Source of the DNA: CAWCVR01 sp963799105
Lineage (GTDB): Bacteria; Acidobacteriota; Terriglobia; Bryobacterales; Bryobacteraceae
Length of the DNA stretch: 64,000 nt
Reading direction: 5' to 3'
NCBI GenBank assembly: GCA_963799105.1
Contig: CAWCVR010000002.1
Location: 62,001 to 126,000, forward strand
A program made the position numbers and the translations under genes. Positions 42,394-50,322 of the stretch are shown here, piece after piece. The notes beneath the pieces are model-generated. The model searched no databases. It was given only the letters and a program-made list of their open reading frames with translations, and was not told the DNA's origin. Position 1 is the stretch's first letter, and the number at the start of each line of letters is the position of its first letter.

Positions 42394-44410
42394 GTAGGGC
42401 GGACCCCCCGATCCGCGCGGGTCCCTCTGGACCCGCTGTTCGGTCGAAGTCCTCCGCCGCGTGGCAATGGCCGGCCAGGGGGCCGGCCGCGGACCAGGGG
42501 GTCCGCCCTACATTAACGAAGTTCACGTGCCGCGGGTCGCCGACGGATTCGAACAACAGCTTGAGCTTCAGATACGGAAGCATGTCCAGCGTGACAGTCG
42601 CGGGAGCGCCGGGTTTCGGAGTCCAACTCAGCGCGCGATGGTCGCTCAAACGGATTTCCACGCGCGCCACGGCGCTGTCGAACCATCCGCGGTCGGCCAC
42701 TGGATCGAGCGTCAGCGTGAAGGACTCGTCACCGATGGTGCCGTGGATCGCGCCTCCGGCCCAATCCACGAAAAACCCGTTCGCGCCGGCATGCAGGCGG
42801 TACGATTCCAGGCTGCCGAAGAACCGCGGCTTCCGGTTCTGCGGACCGCCGTCCTCGGGGCAGAAGACGTCGCAGTTGCCGCAATCGTTACAGGCGTCCG
42901 CGTAATTGGCGATCTGGTGAGTCTTCGCCAGCTTGAACACGCCGCCGGGCGCCGGGCGCACGCCTTCGGCCGACAGTATGAAACTGTCGTATTCGATGGC
43001 TTCGACCGGCGCTTCGTAGACGAAATTGGCGTCGTTGGGACATACCGGCACGCACTTGTCGCAGTTGATGCAGTCGTAGAGCCACAGCTTGGAGCCGATC
43101 TTGCGCGGTACGCCGCGGTTACGCTCCCAGGAGTAGCGCGGGTCGGCGGTGGCGTCGTCAACGATCTTATCCTGCTGGCCCGCGAAATGGGCCACGTACT
43201 CGGCGATATTCGACACTCCGATTTCCGTCATCCGCGCGCCCAGGTTCTCCAGGTAGCGGGGCAGCCGGCCGTAGCCGCCGGGCCGCAGCAGGTCGGTGCA
43301 GGCGGTCACTGGAACCAGGTTCAACGCCAGCGTGGCCGCGACGTTGCGCGCGTCCAGTCCGCCGGAGAACGAGATCGGAACGTTGGCCCGCAGGCTGGCG
43401 CGCAGCTTGCGGATGAGGTTCAACGCCAGCACGTAGAGCGGCGCGCCGGACAAGTACATGGCTTGGTCCGCGAAGAACTCCTTATGATTGCGGACCACCA
43501 GGGTGTTGCCGACCTTCACCGACAGGCTCAACCCGCGCGCCCGTGCCACGCTTTGCAGCCGCGGAATCAGGTCGAGGGCTTCGTCGAATCGCAGGTCGCC
43601 AGCGAACGCTTCCGCCGCAATGCCGATTTCGCGGTAGCCCAGCACGTCGTGCAGCAGGCGCTTCACCTCCGCCTGCCCGAGCAGCGTGGGGTTCAGCTTG
43701 ATGCCTACGTGGCAACCCATCTCCACCAGCAGAAACGTGACGATGTCTTCGATCTGGTCCGCCGGGCAGCCGTGGAAGGTCGAAAGGCTGACGGTGTCGC
43801 TGATGCGGGCGGGAAACTCGAGATCGCGGTAGCGCGCGAACGGGCCGGCGAGCCCGCCGCGCAGCTTGTCGATTTCGGCGCGCGCGTCTTTCATGGACGC
43901 AATCCAGTGCCGCACGCGCGCCGATCGGATGCCGTCCAGGTTGTAGCCCACGCTCATGTCGAAGACCGTGTCCCCGTACGCGAAATCCTCGCCGGGCAGC
44001 TTCGCGGCTTTCAGGATCCCGATCAACATCGCGGCCTTGACGTACTCGCGCAGCGACTGCTCGAGTTTCAGTTCCTGCGACCACTCCACGTTGTAGCCGA
44101 CGTTGGCCACGTCGATGCACGGCCGCGGGATTTTCAGCTCGTCCAGAATCTGGACGGTCTTCAGCTCGATGATGCGCGCGCCGGCCAGCCACCCGAGCGC
44201 AATGTTCTGCGCCAGTTGGCCGTGCGGGCCGGCGGCCGGTCCCAGGGGCGTCGAGGCGCGATGCCCGTGAAACGAAACCGAAAAGTCCAGCCCCGGAATG
44301 CCGCGGAAGAACTTGGGCGCGGGCAGGTCGAAGATTTTTCCTTCCTGGCGGTATTCGAGGAAGGCCCGCGTCAGAAGCGACTCGAGCGGAATGGGAACCA
44401 GCTCAGCCAT
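42383..44410 (-). CDS. ygfK: YgfK-like Fe-S oxidoreductase lacking the flavin/NAD(P) domain
   Basis: 675 residues against roughly 1,030 in E. coli YgfK. The N-terminal dihydroorotate-dehydrogenase-like barrel is complete (ASTPLGPAAGPHGQLAQNI, ELKTVQI, FHGCPADQIE, VGIKLNPTLLG, SFSGGLDARNVA). Two 4Fe-4S motifs follow, CINCDKCVPVCP and CNDCGNCDVFCP. The glutamate-synthase-small-subunit-like FAD/NAD(P) domain expected in YgfK is missing. The ATG 44410 overlaps ygeY by 8 bp. The last ~43 residues (VGRTPWSAAGPLAGHCH onward) come from a family A repeat read through in frame. Confidence 0.8.
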   Translation of the reverse strand: MAELVPIPLESLLTRAFLEYRQEGKIFDLPAPKFFRGIPGLDFSVSFHGHRASTPLGPAAGPHGQLAQNIALGWLAGARIIELKTVQILDELKIPRPCIDVANVGYNVEWSQELKLEQSLREYVKAAMLIGILKAAKLPGEDFAYGDTVFDMSVGYNLDGIRSARVRHWIASMKDARAEIDKLRGGLAGPFARYRDLEFPARISDTVSLSTFHGCPADQIEDIVTFLLVEMGCHVGIKLNPTLLGQAEVKRLLHDVLGYREIGIAAEAFAGDLRFDEALDLIPRLQSVARARGLSLSVKVGNTLVVRNHKEFFADQAMYLSGAPLYVLALNLIRKLRASLRANVPISFSGGLDARNVAATLALNLVPVTACTDLLRPGGYGRLPRYLENLGARMTEIGVSNIAEYVAHFAGQQDKIVDDATADPRYSWERNRGVPRKIGSKLWLYDCINCDKCVPVCPNDANFVYEAPVEAIEYDSFILSAEGVRPAPGGVFKLAKTHQIANYADACNDCGNCDVFCPEDGGPQNRKPRFFGSLESYRLHAGANGFFVDWAGGAIHGTIGDESFTLTLDPVADRGWFDSAVARVEIRLSDHRALSWTPKPGAPATVTLDMLPYLKLKLLFESVGDPRHVNFVNVGRTPWSAAGPLAGHCHAAEDFDRTAGPEGPARIGGSALHDH
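42394..42511. repeat. Palindromic repeat, family A, copy 2
   Basis: 118 bp bounded by GTAGGGCGGACC and GGTCCGCCCTAC, with an internal GGCCGGCC...GGCCGGCC hairpin. It lies wholly inside the ygfK coding end, and its left edge touches the ygeW start codon (CAT next to GTAGGG on the + strand). Confidence 0.85.
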
Positions 44411-45623
44411 TGCCTTCCCTGACGGTAGCCACATACGCCAGCGGAAACGCCGCGTAGAATTGCGCCGCCTCCACCAGGTGGCGAATGGGCACGCGCTCCG
44501 TCACGCTGTGCGCCACCTCTTCTTCCCCCGGTCCGAACCCGATGGTGGGCACGCCCATCAGCCCCATCGTAGCGACGCCGTTGGTGCTGAAGGTCCACTT
44601 ATCCACCACCGGCGGCTTGTGCCAGAGCGATTCGTAAGTCGCCACGGCCGCCTTGGCCAGGGGATCGGACTCAGCCAGCACCCAGGTGGGATAGTACTTC
44701 TCCATCGGGTACTTCAGCCCGGTGTAACTGGGCGTGTCGTAAGTGAGGATCTCGATTTCGGCACCCTCCGCGCCGGGCAGAGCCTTCACTTCGGCGAGCG
44801 CGCTTTCCTTGGTTTCGCCGGCCGTCAAGCGCCGGTCGAGGTGGATGGAGCACGCGCCCGGCACGGCGCACAGCGAAGGCGACAGCGAGCGGATCTCGGT
44901 GACCGCGATGGTGCCTTTGCCCAGGAACGGGTCCTCGCGCAGGCGGGTGTTCAGCTTTTCCACTTCCTGCACGAGCCGGCTCATTTTATAGATGGGATTG
45001 TCGCCGCGCTCGGGTGCGCTGGCGTGGCACGACTTGCCGCGCAGGTGGACTTCGATCTCCATGCGCCCGCGGTGCCCGCGATAAATCCCCAACCGGCTCG
45101 GCTCGGTGATCACCACGCAGTCCGGGCGGATGCCGTCCTCCTTGAGGATGTAGAGCCACGGCAGCCCGTCGCAATCCTCTTCCTGCACCGAACCCACCAC
45201 GTAGAGCGTGTAGTCGCCCAGCAGGCCGAGCTCCTGGATGAGCTTGCCGGCATATACCATGCTGGCCATGCCGGCGCGCTGGTCGCAGGAGCCGCGCCCG
45301 TAGACGTAGCCGTCTTCCACTTTGCCGCGATACGGGTCCCAGGCCCATTCCTTGGGATCGCCGACGCCCACCGTGTCGGTGTGCGAGTCCATCATGATGA
45401 CGTGCTCGCCGGAACCGATGCGCCCGAGGATGTTGCCCATGGGGTCGATGAGGATTTCGTCGAATCCAACCTTTTCCATCTCCTGGCGGATACGCTGGAT
45501 CACCGGACCTTCATGGCCGCTCTCGGCGGGGATGGCGATCAGGTCGCGCAGGAACTGCACGATGTCGGCTTCGTAGGATTCGGCCAGGGCGGCGAGGCGG
45601 GTGGTATCGATTGTCGGCGTCAT
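44403..45623 (-). CDS. ygeY: M20-family hydrolase YgeY
   Basis: 406 residues of the ArgE/DapE/carboxypeptidase M20 family. Metal motifs: MMDSHTDTVGVGD, VYGRGSCDQRAGMAS, QEEDCDG and VVITEPSRL; the dimerisation domain starts GRMEIEVHLRGKSCHAS. The ATG 45623 starts at the family N-terminus (MTPTIDTTRLAAL), whereas the open frame continues upstream into a palindromic repeat. In yge clusters YgeY is proposed to hydrolyse ureido-amino acids made from purines; the substrate here is not known. Confidence 0.88.
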   Translation of the reverse strand: MTPTIDTTRLAALAESYEADIVQFLRDLIAIPAESGHEGPVIQRIRQEMEKVGFDEILIDPMGNILGRIGSGEHVIMMDSHTDTVGVGDPKEWAWDPYRGKVEDGYVYGRGSCDQRAGMASMVYAGKLIQELGLLGDYTLYVVGSVQEEDCDGLPWLYILKEDGIRPDCVVITEPSRLGIYRGHRGRMEIEVHLRGKSCHASAPERGDNPIYKMSRLVQEVEKLNTRLREDPFLGKGTIAVTEIRSLSPSLCAVPGACSIHLDRRLTAGETKESALAEVKALPGAEGAEIEILTYDTPSYTGLKYPMEKYYPTWVLAESDPLAKAAVATYESLWHKPPVVDKWTFSTNGVATMGLMGVPTIGFGPGEEEVAHSVTERVPIRHLVEAAQFYAAFPLAYVATVREGNG

Positions 45624-45638
45624 GTCTTGTCCTCGGTG

Positions 45639-45770
45639 CTTATGTGGGGCAGGCTGGCAGCCTGCGGCGGACCCCAAGGGGGTACCCCGTCAACCCGCCT
45701 CCCAGCATCTGTGCGAAAGCCGACAGGCCGATTGACAATCGGCCGCAGGTTAACAACCTGCCCCACATAA
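45639..45770. repeat. Palindromic repeat, family B, copy 2
   Basis: 132 bp with termini CTTATGTGGGGCAGG and CCTGCCCCACATAA. Internal hairpins include GGCAGGCTGGCAGCCTGC, GGCCGATT/AATCGGCC and GCAGGTT/AACCTGC; the GGCCGATT stem is shared with copy 1. It fills the gap between ygeY and the molybdenum subunit gene and supplies the latter's last five codons and stop. Confidence 0.85.
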
Positions 45771-48056
45771 CGCACTTAGCACATCCTCCGGGCGGATCGG
45801 CAGCTTGCGAATCCGAATTCCCACGGCGTGAAAAATCGCATTGGCGATGGCCGGTGCGGGGCCGTTGATGGGCACTTCGGAAATCGATTTCGCCCCGTAG
45901 GGTCCCAACGGCTCGTCGGTCTCGGCGAGGATCGTCGTCAGCTTCGGCATATCTTTCGCCGTGAACATCTTGTAGTCCAGAAAGTTGGCGTTGCGCGGGC
46001 GGCCCAATTCGTCCAGCAGCAACTCCTCGGTGAGCGTGTAGCCCAACCCCTGGGCCACCGCGCCCTCCACCTGTCCTTCCGCCTGCATGGGGTTGATGGC
46101 CGTTCCCGGGTCCACCGCCGACACCATGTGCACCACGCGCACTTTGCCGGTCTCGGTGTCCACTTCCACGTCGGCGAAGGTCACGCAGAAGGGCGGCGGG
46201 CTGTCGGTATTGTAATGCGAAGCACCATCCATGATCTGCAGCTTGTCCTTGTACATGGCCTGCATGGCGATGTCCGTCATGGTCACGGACTTCGGGTGCT
46301 CGCCCACGGTGGAGACGACGTTTCCGCCGCAGGTGAGGTTCTCCGGTGCCGCGTCGAGCATGCGCGCGGCCACCGCCAGCACCTGTGCGCGCACCTTCTC
46401 GGCCGCCTTGCGCACCGCCCCGCCCGAAATGATGGTGGTGCTCGAAGCGTAAGCCCCCACGTCGAACGGGGTAATGTCGGTGTCGCCGGAGGTGATCACG
46501 ATCTTGTCCAGCGTCACTCCCAGGGTCTCGGCGGCGATCTGCGCGAGCACCGTGTCGGCGCCCCCGCCCACGTCGGACGCGCCGGCTTGCAGGTAGAACG
46601 AACCGTCCTCGTTCATTTTCAGAAACGCCGACGCCCAATCGATGCCGGCGATTCCGCTGCCTTGCATGGTGCACGAGACGCCCACGCCGCGCTTCAGGTG
46701 CCCCGGCCGCGGACGCGCTTTGCGCTTGCGTTCCCAGTCGATGGCCGCCGCGCCGCGGTCCAGGCACTGGTAGAGGCCGCAACTGCGGATGACGCGCGGC
46801 AGGCCTTCGCGGCCCTCGCCGAGCTGCGCCGAGAGCCGGTCGATATCGCCCAGCCGGATGGCGTTCCGTCGGCGGAACTCGACGGGGTCCATCTTGAGCG
46901 CGTGCGCCAGCTCGTCCACCACGCTCTCCTGCGCGAAGAAGCCCTGCGGGCAGCCATATCCGCGGAACGCGCCCGCCACCGGAGTGTTGGTGTAGACCAC
47001 GTGGCACTCGAAGCGCATGTGCTCGGCGCGATACATCGGCAGCACCTTGCTTCCCGTGTTGCCCTGGACGGTGGTGGAGTGGCTGCCGTAGGCTCCGGTG
47101 GTTGCCAGCACGGTCATCTGGCTGGCCACGATGGCGCCGTCGCGCCTGGCGCCCATCTTCATGCGCAGGATCTGCGGGTGGCGGGTGCGCGCCATGTAAA
47201 ACTCTTCCGCGCGCGTGTATTCGATCTTCACCGGCCGCCGCGTGGCCAGGGCGAGGGCGCCGGTGATATCTTCCAGCAGCATCTCCTGCTTGCCGCCGAA
47301 CCCGCCGCCGATGCGCGGCTTGATGACGCGAATGCGGCTCACCGGAATTTTCAGGATCTGGGCGCACTGCCGCCGCGTGTGATACGGCACCTGCGTGCTG
47401 GTGCGGATCACGAGGCGCGAATCCGCATCCAGCCACGCGATGGAGATGTGCGGCTCGATGGCGCAATGCTGCTGGCGCCCGGTGCGGAATTCCCGCTCGA
47501 TGACGAGGTCGCACTGGCCGAAGCCTTCCTCCACGTTGCCGATCTCGCGCAGGATATAGCCGGCGATGTTGTGCTGCTTATCGAAGATCCCGGTGGAATC
47601 CGGCTCGTCGTGGATCACCGGCGCTCCGGGGGCCATGGCCTGTTCCATGTCGAGCACGGCCGGCAGGACGTCGTACTCCACTTCGATCAGACGGAGCGCC
47701 TCTTCGGCGATGGCGCGCGTCTCGGCGGCGACGGCCGCCACGCGGTCGCCCACGAAACGCACCTTGCTGTCCAGCAGGTAGGTATCGTACGGCGACGGCT
47801 CCGGCCACGCCTGGCCGGCGGTGGTGTGCGGAACGCGCGGCACATCCCTATATGTGAGCACGGCGTGAACGCCCGCGAGCGCCTTCGCCCTGGTGGCATC
47901 GATGCGCACGATGCGCGCGTGCGCGTGCGGGCTGGGCAGGATCTTGCCGTAGAGCAGGCCGGGAAGCTGGACGTCGTCGGTGAAGGCCGCGCCGCCGGTC
48001 ACCAGCTTGACGCCATCCACCTTGCGGAGGTTCTTGCCGACCACGTGGGTACTCAT
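45750..48056 (-). CDS. xdhD: Xanthine dehydrogenase-family molybdenum-binding subunit
   Basis: 768 residues. The catalytic subunit of a molybdenum hydroxylase: FTDDVQLPGLLYGKILPSPH, HCAIEPHISIAW, RIGGGFGGKQEM (Moco contact), AGAFRGYGCPQGFFAQE, SDVGGGADTVLAQIAAE and the catalytic Glu region AKSISEVPING. Shared with E. coli XdhD-type enzymes of the yge/ygf cluster, whose exact purine substrate is uncertain. The ATG 48056 overlaps the 2Fe-2S gene by four bases. The stop codon and last residues (CGAGC) come from a family B repeat. Confidence 0.88.
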   Translation of the reverse strand: MSTHVVGKNLRKVDGVKLVTGGAAFTDDVQLPGLLYGKILPSPHAHARIVRIDATRAKALAGVHAVLTYRDVPRVPHTTAGQAWPEPSPYDTYLLDSKVRFVGDRVAAVAAETRAIAEEALRLIEVEYDVLPAVLDMEQAMAPGAPVIHDEPDSTGIFDKQHNIAGYILREIGNVEEGFGQCDLVIEREFRTGRQQHCAIEPHISIAWLDADSRLVIRTSTQVPYHTRRQCAQILKIPVSRIRVIKPRIGGGFGGKQEMLLEDITGALALATRRPVKIEYTRAEEFYMARTRHPQILRMKMGARRDGAIVASQMTVLATTGAYGSHSTTVQGNTGSKVLPMYRAEHMRFECHVVYTNTPVAGAFRGYGCPQGFFAQESVVDELAHALKMDPVEFRRRNAIRLGDIDRLSAQLGEGREGLPRVIRSCGLYQCLDRGAAAIDWERKRKARPRPGHLKRGVGVSCTMQGSGIAGIDWASAFLKMNEDGSFYLQAGASDVGGGADTVLAQIAAETLGVTLDKIVITSGDTDITPFDVGAYASSTTIISGGAVRKAAEKVRAQVLAVAARMLDAAPENLTCGGNVVSTVGEHPKSVTMTDIAMQAMYKDKLQIMDGASHYNTDSPPPFCVTFADVEVDTETGKVRVVHMVSAVDPGTAINPMQAEGQVEGAVAQGLGYTLTEELLLDELGRPRNANFLDYKMFTAKDMPKLTTILAETDEPLGPYGAKSISEVPINGPAPAIANAIFHAVGIRIRKLPIRPEDVLSALCGAGC

Positions 48057-48529
48057 CGCGCCCTCCGGATGGCTTTGGCGGCCGCCAGCACGGCCTCGAC
48101 CGGCTTCACGTAGCCGGTGCACCGGCAGTAATTGCCGGTCAGCATCTCGCGAACCTCTGCTTCGCTGGGATTCGGGCTCTTGGCCAGCAGCGCCTTGGCG
48201 TTCAGAATCATGCCGGGCGTGCAGTATCCGCACTGCACCGCCCCGTGATCGAGAAAGGCCTCCTGCAGCGGGTCGAGCGTGTCGCCGTGCGCCAACCCTT
48301 CGATCGTGAGCACCTCGCGCCCGTCGGCCTGCGCCGCGAACATCAGGCACGAGTTGATGGGCTTGCCGTCCACCAGCACGGTACAGGCGCCGCACTCGCC
48401 CTTTTCGCAGCCGCGCTTGACGCCGAAGTAGCCCTCGCGCCGCAGAACGTCCAGCAGCAGGTCGCCCGGGGCGATGGACCATTCCTTCCGTTCCGCGTTC
48501 AGCGTGAGGCGGATCGTCAGCTTCTTCAT
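48053..48529 (-). CDS. xdhC: Xanthine dehydrogenase-family 2Fe-2S subunit
   Basis: 158 residues with two [2Fe-2S] clusters: plant-ferredoxin type CEKGECGACTVL...C and the helical type CGYCTPGMI...CRCTGY. It carries electrons from the molybdenum site to the FAD subunit. Full length for a separate small subunit. The ATG 48529 and stop both overlap neighbouring genes (ATGA), so the three subunits are translationally coupled. Confidence 0.94.
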   Translation of the reverse strand: MKKLTIRLTLNAERKEWSIAPGDLLLDVLRREGYFGVKRGCEKGECGACTVLVDGKPINSCLMFAAQADGREVLTIEGLAHGDTLDPLQEAFLDHGAVQCGYCTPGMILNAKALLAKSPNPSEAEVREMLTGNYCRCTGYVKPVEAVLAAAKAIRRAR

Positions 48530-49395
48530 AGCGTCACCCCCGCCAGTTGCGCACAGTCGCGAAGGGCGCGTCCGGCGAGAACACGGGCCATTTCCCGGCG
48601 ATATTCCGCCGGCGCCCGCACGTCGGTAATGGGGCTCACGTCGCGCGCCACCTGCTCGCAGGCCTGAGCGATACGGCCGGCCGTCGGCTTCTGGCCCGCC
48701 AGGATGGCTTCCGCGCCCGCCGCGCGCACCGGAACCGGCGCCACCGCGCCCAGGGCAATACGCACCGATTTGCACGCGCCGCGCGCATCCAGTTGCAATC
48801 CGGCCGCCGCGCTGACCAGCGAGATGTCGCTCTCCGTGCGCCCGAGTTTCAGAAACGACCAGCCCCAGCGTCCGCCGCGCGGCGGTATGGGCACCAGGAC
48901 TTCCACCAGCAGTTCCTTACCGAGCACGGTCTTGCCGGGGGCGCGGAAGAACTCCGCCAGCGGCAGTGTCCGCCGCCTGGTTGCGCCCGCCAAGACGACG
49001 ATCGAGCCGAGGGCCAGCAAAGGCACGGCGGTATCCGCCGCCGGCGAAGCGTTGGCGAGATTCCCGCCCAGGGTCGCCATGTTGCGCAGTTGCACCGAAC
49101 CGCAGGCTGCCGCGGCCCTTGCCAGGATGCCCCCGGCCAACCCGCGAATGGGCGCCGAATCTTCCAGCTCCGCCATGGTGGTGGTGGCCCCGATGGCCCA
49201 GGAAGTTCCCGCCTTGCGGATGTAGCTTAGCCCCAACTGCGTGATGTCCACGAGGGAACGGATGGAAGGATCGGCCTGGACGATGACGTCCGTCCCCCCG
49301 GCTATAACTCGTGCCCGGCTGCCTCCGGTATGAAGCAGACGAACCGCTTCACGGATGCTGCGAGGCCGATGATACGCATCGACTTGGTCGAACAT
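48526..49395 (-). CDS. ygfM: Xanthine dehydrogenase-family FAD subunit
   Basis: 289 residues. FAD-binding motifs ARVIAGGTDVIVQAD and MATLGGNLANASPAADT, then the CO-dehydrogenase flavoprotein C-terminal fold (GRTESDISLVSAAAGL, ALGAVAPVPVRA). It passes electrons onward to NAD(P) or another acceptor. As the first gene of the leftward nine-gene operon it marks the promoter end; about 170 bp separate it from the SDR gene, much of it a repeat. Confidence 0.9.
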   Translation of the reverse strand: MFDQVDAYHRPRSIREAVRLLHTGGSRARVIAGGTDVIVQADPSIRSLVDITQLGLSYIRKAGTSWAIGATTTMAELEDSAPIRGLAGGILARAAAACGSVQLRNMATLGGNLANASPAADTAVPLLALGSIVVLAGATRRRTLPLAEFFRAPGKTVLGKELLVEVLVPIPPRGGRWGWSFLKLGRTESDISLVSAAAGLQLDARGACKSVRIALGAVAPVPVRAAGAEAILAGQKPTAGRIAQACEQVARDVSPITDVRAPAEYRREMARVLAGRALRDCAQLAGVTL

Positions 49396-49480
49396 CGCTC
49401 TCGGGGACTGTGCCTAGCCCCTCGCCTCCTGTGTTTGACCAGATTGTATCAAGGGCGGCGGGGTTTTACCACCCTGCACC

Positions 49481-49571
49481 CGTCCGCGGCCGGCCCCCCG
49501 GGCCGGCGCTTGATTCCGCGAGCTGGTAGCGGGACGGGGGCGTCCCGCGCGGACCAGGGGGTCCGCCCTAC
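49481..49571. repeat. Palindromic repeat, family A, copy 3 (left-truncated)
   Basis: The left terminal GTAGGGCGGACC is missing; GCCGGCCCCCCGGGCCGGC and GCGGGACGGGGGCGTCCCGC hairpins and the right terminus GCGGACC...GTCCGCCCTAC are intact. On the minus strand the terminal GTAGGG supplies the TAG stop of the SDR gene. Confidence 0.85.
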
Positions 49572-50305
49572 AGGCTTCGCAGGTGGAATCCCCCATCCAC
49601 GTTCAGCACCTGGCCGGTCGAGTAGTCCAGCAGGCCGAGAGCGATGGCGCGGACGGCCTTGGCCACATCGCCGGGCTCTCCCATGCGCGGTTGGGGCAGG
49701 AGACCGGCGGCGATCCGGTCGTCGTAGGATTTCTCCGCCGGGCGGATCATGTCGGTGCGCACCAGGCCGGGGCGGATCTCGAAAACCTGAATGCCGTGCG
49801 CGGCCAGGCGTTGCGCCCAGAGAGCGGCGGACATGCTCAGGCCGGCCTTGGAGATGCAGTACTCGCCGCGGTTCAGGGACACGGCGAAGGCCGAAATGGA
49901 GGTCACGAAGACGATGCGGCCGCTTCCGCGTTCGAGCATCCAGCGGGCGGCCAGCCGGGTGAGAAAGTGCGGGCCCTTCAGGTTGGCGGCCAGCACTTCG
50001 TCGAAACTTTCCTCGGTGGCCTCCAGAACGTCGCGGCGTTCACGCGGCGCCATCCCGGCGTTGTTGACCAGCAGGTCGAGCCCGGCGAACCGCTGGCGCG
50101 CGAAGGCCATCAGCGCTTCGCGGTCGGCGCCGGAAGCCAGGTCGCACGGGAAGATGGCGCAGCCGGTTTCCTCGCGCAGTTGTTCGGCGGCATCGCGCCG
50201 GGCGCGGTAGGTGGCGACACAATCGTGGGACTGGGCCAGTTCCACGGCGATGGCGCGCCCGATTCCGCGGCTGCCGCCGGTTACGATGCAGGTCGGTCTG
50301 GACAA
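49568..50305 (-). CDS. SDR-family oxidoreductase, 3-oxoacyl-ACP reductase-like
   Basis: 245 residues. Cofactor motif VTGGSRGIGRAIA (residues 8-20), LLVNNAGMAPRE, the active site Ser region VTSISAFAV and YCISKAG (Tyr-x3-Lys), and the C-terminal STGQVLNVDGGF. Classical SDR; closest to FabG-like or 2-keto reductases, with the substrate undefined. Its stop codon TAG is the edge of a palindromic repeat. 66 bp separate it from the upstream exported-protein gene on the same strand. Confidence 0.88.
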   Translation of the reverse strand: MSRPTCIVTGGSRGIGRAIAVELAQSHDCVATYRARRDAAEQLREETGCAIFPCDLASGADREALMAFARQRFAGLDLLVNNAGMAPRERRDVLEATEESFDEVLAANLKGPHFLTRLAARWMLERGSGRIVFVTSISAFAVSLNRGEYCISKAGLSMSAALWAQRLAAHGIQVFEIRPGLVRTDMIRPAEKSYDDRIAAGLLPQPRMGEPGDVAKAVRAIALGLLDYSTGQVLNVDGGFHLRSL

Positions 50306-50322
50306 AATCGCCCCGTCCGGGT

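Noticed and set aside
42461..44422. 653-codon plus-strand frame opposite ygfK
   Set aside because: Shadow frame; the minus-strand gene has the Fe-S and barrel motifs and operon overlaps.
45828..48113. 761-codon plus-strand frame opposite the molybdenum subunit
   Set aside because: Antisense to a gene with complete xanthine-dehydrogenase motifs; composition typical of a shadow.
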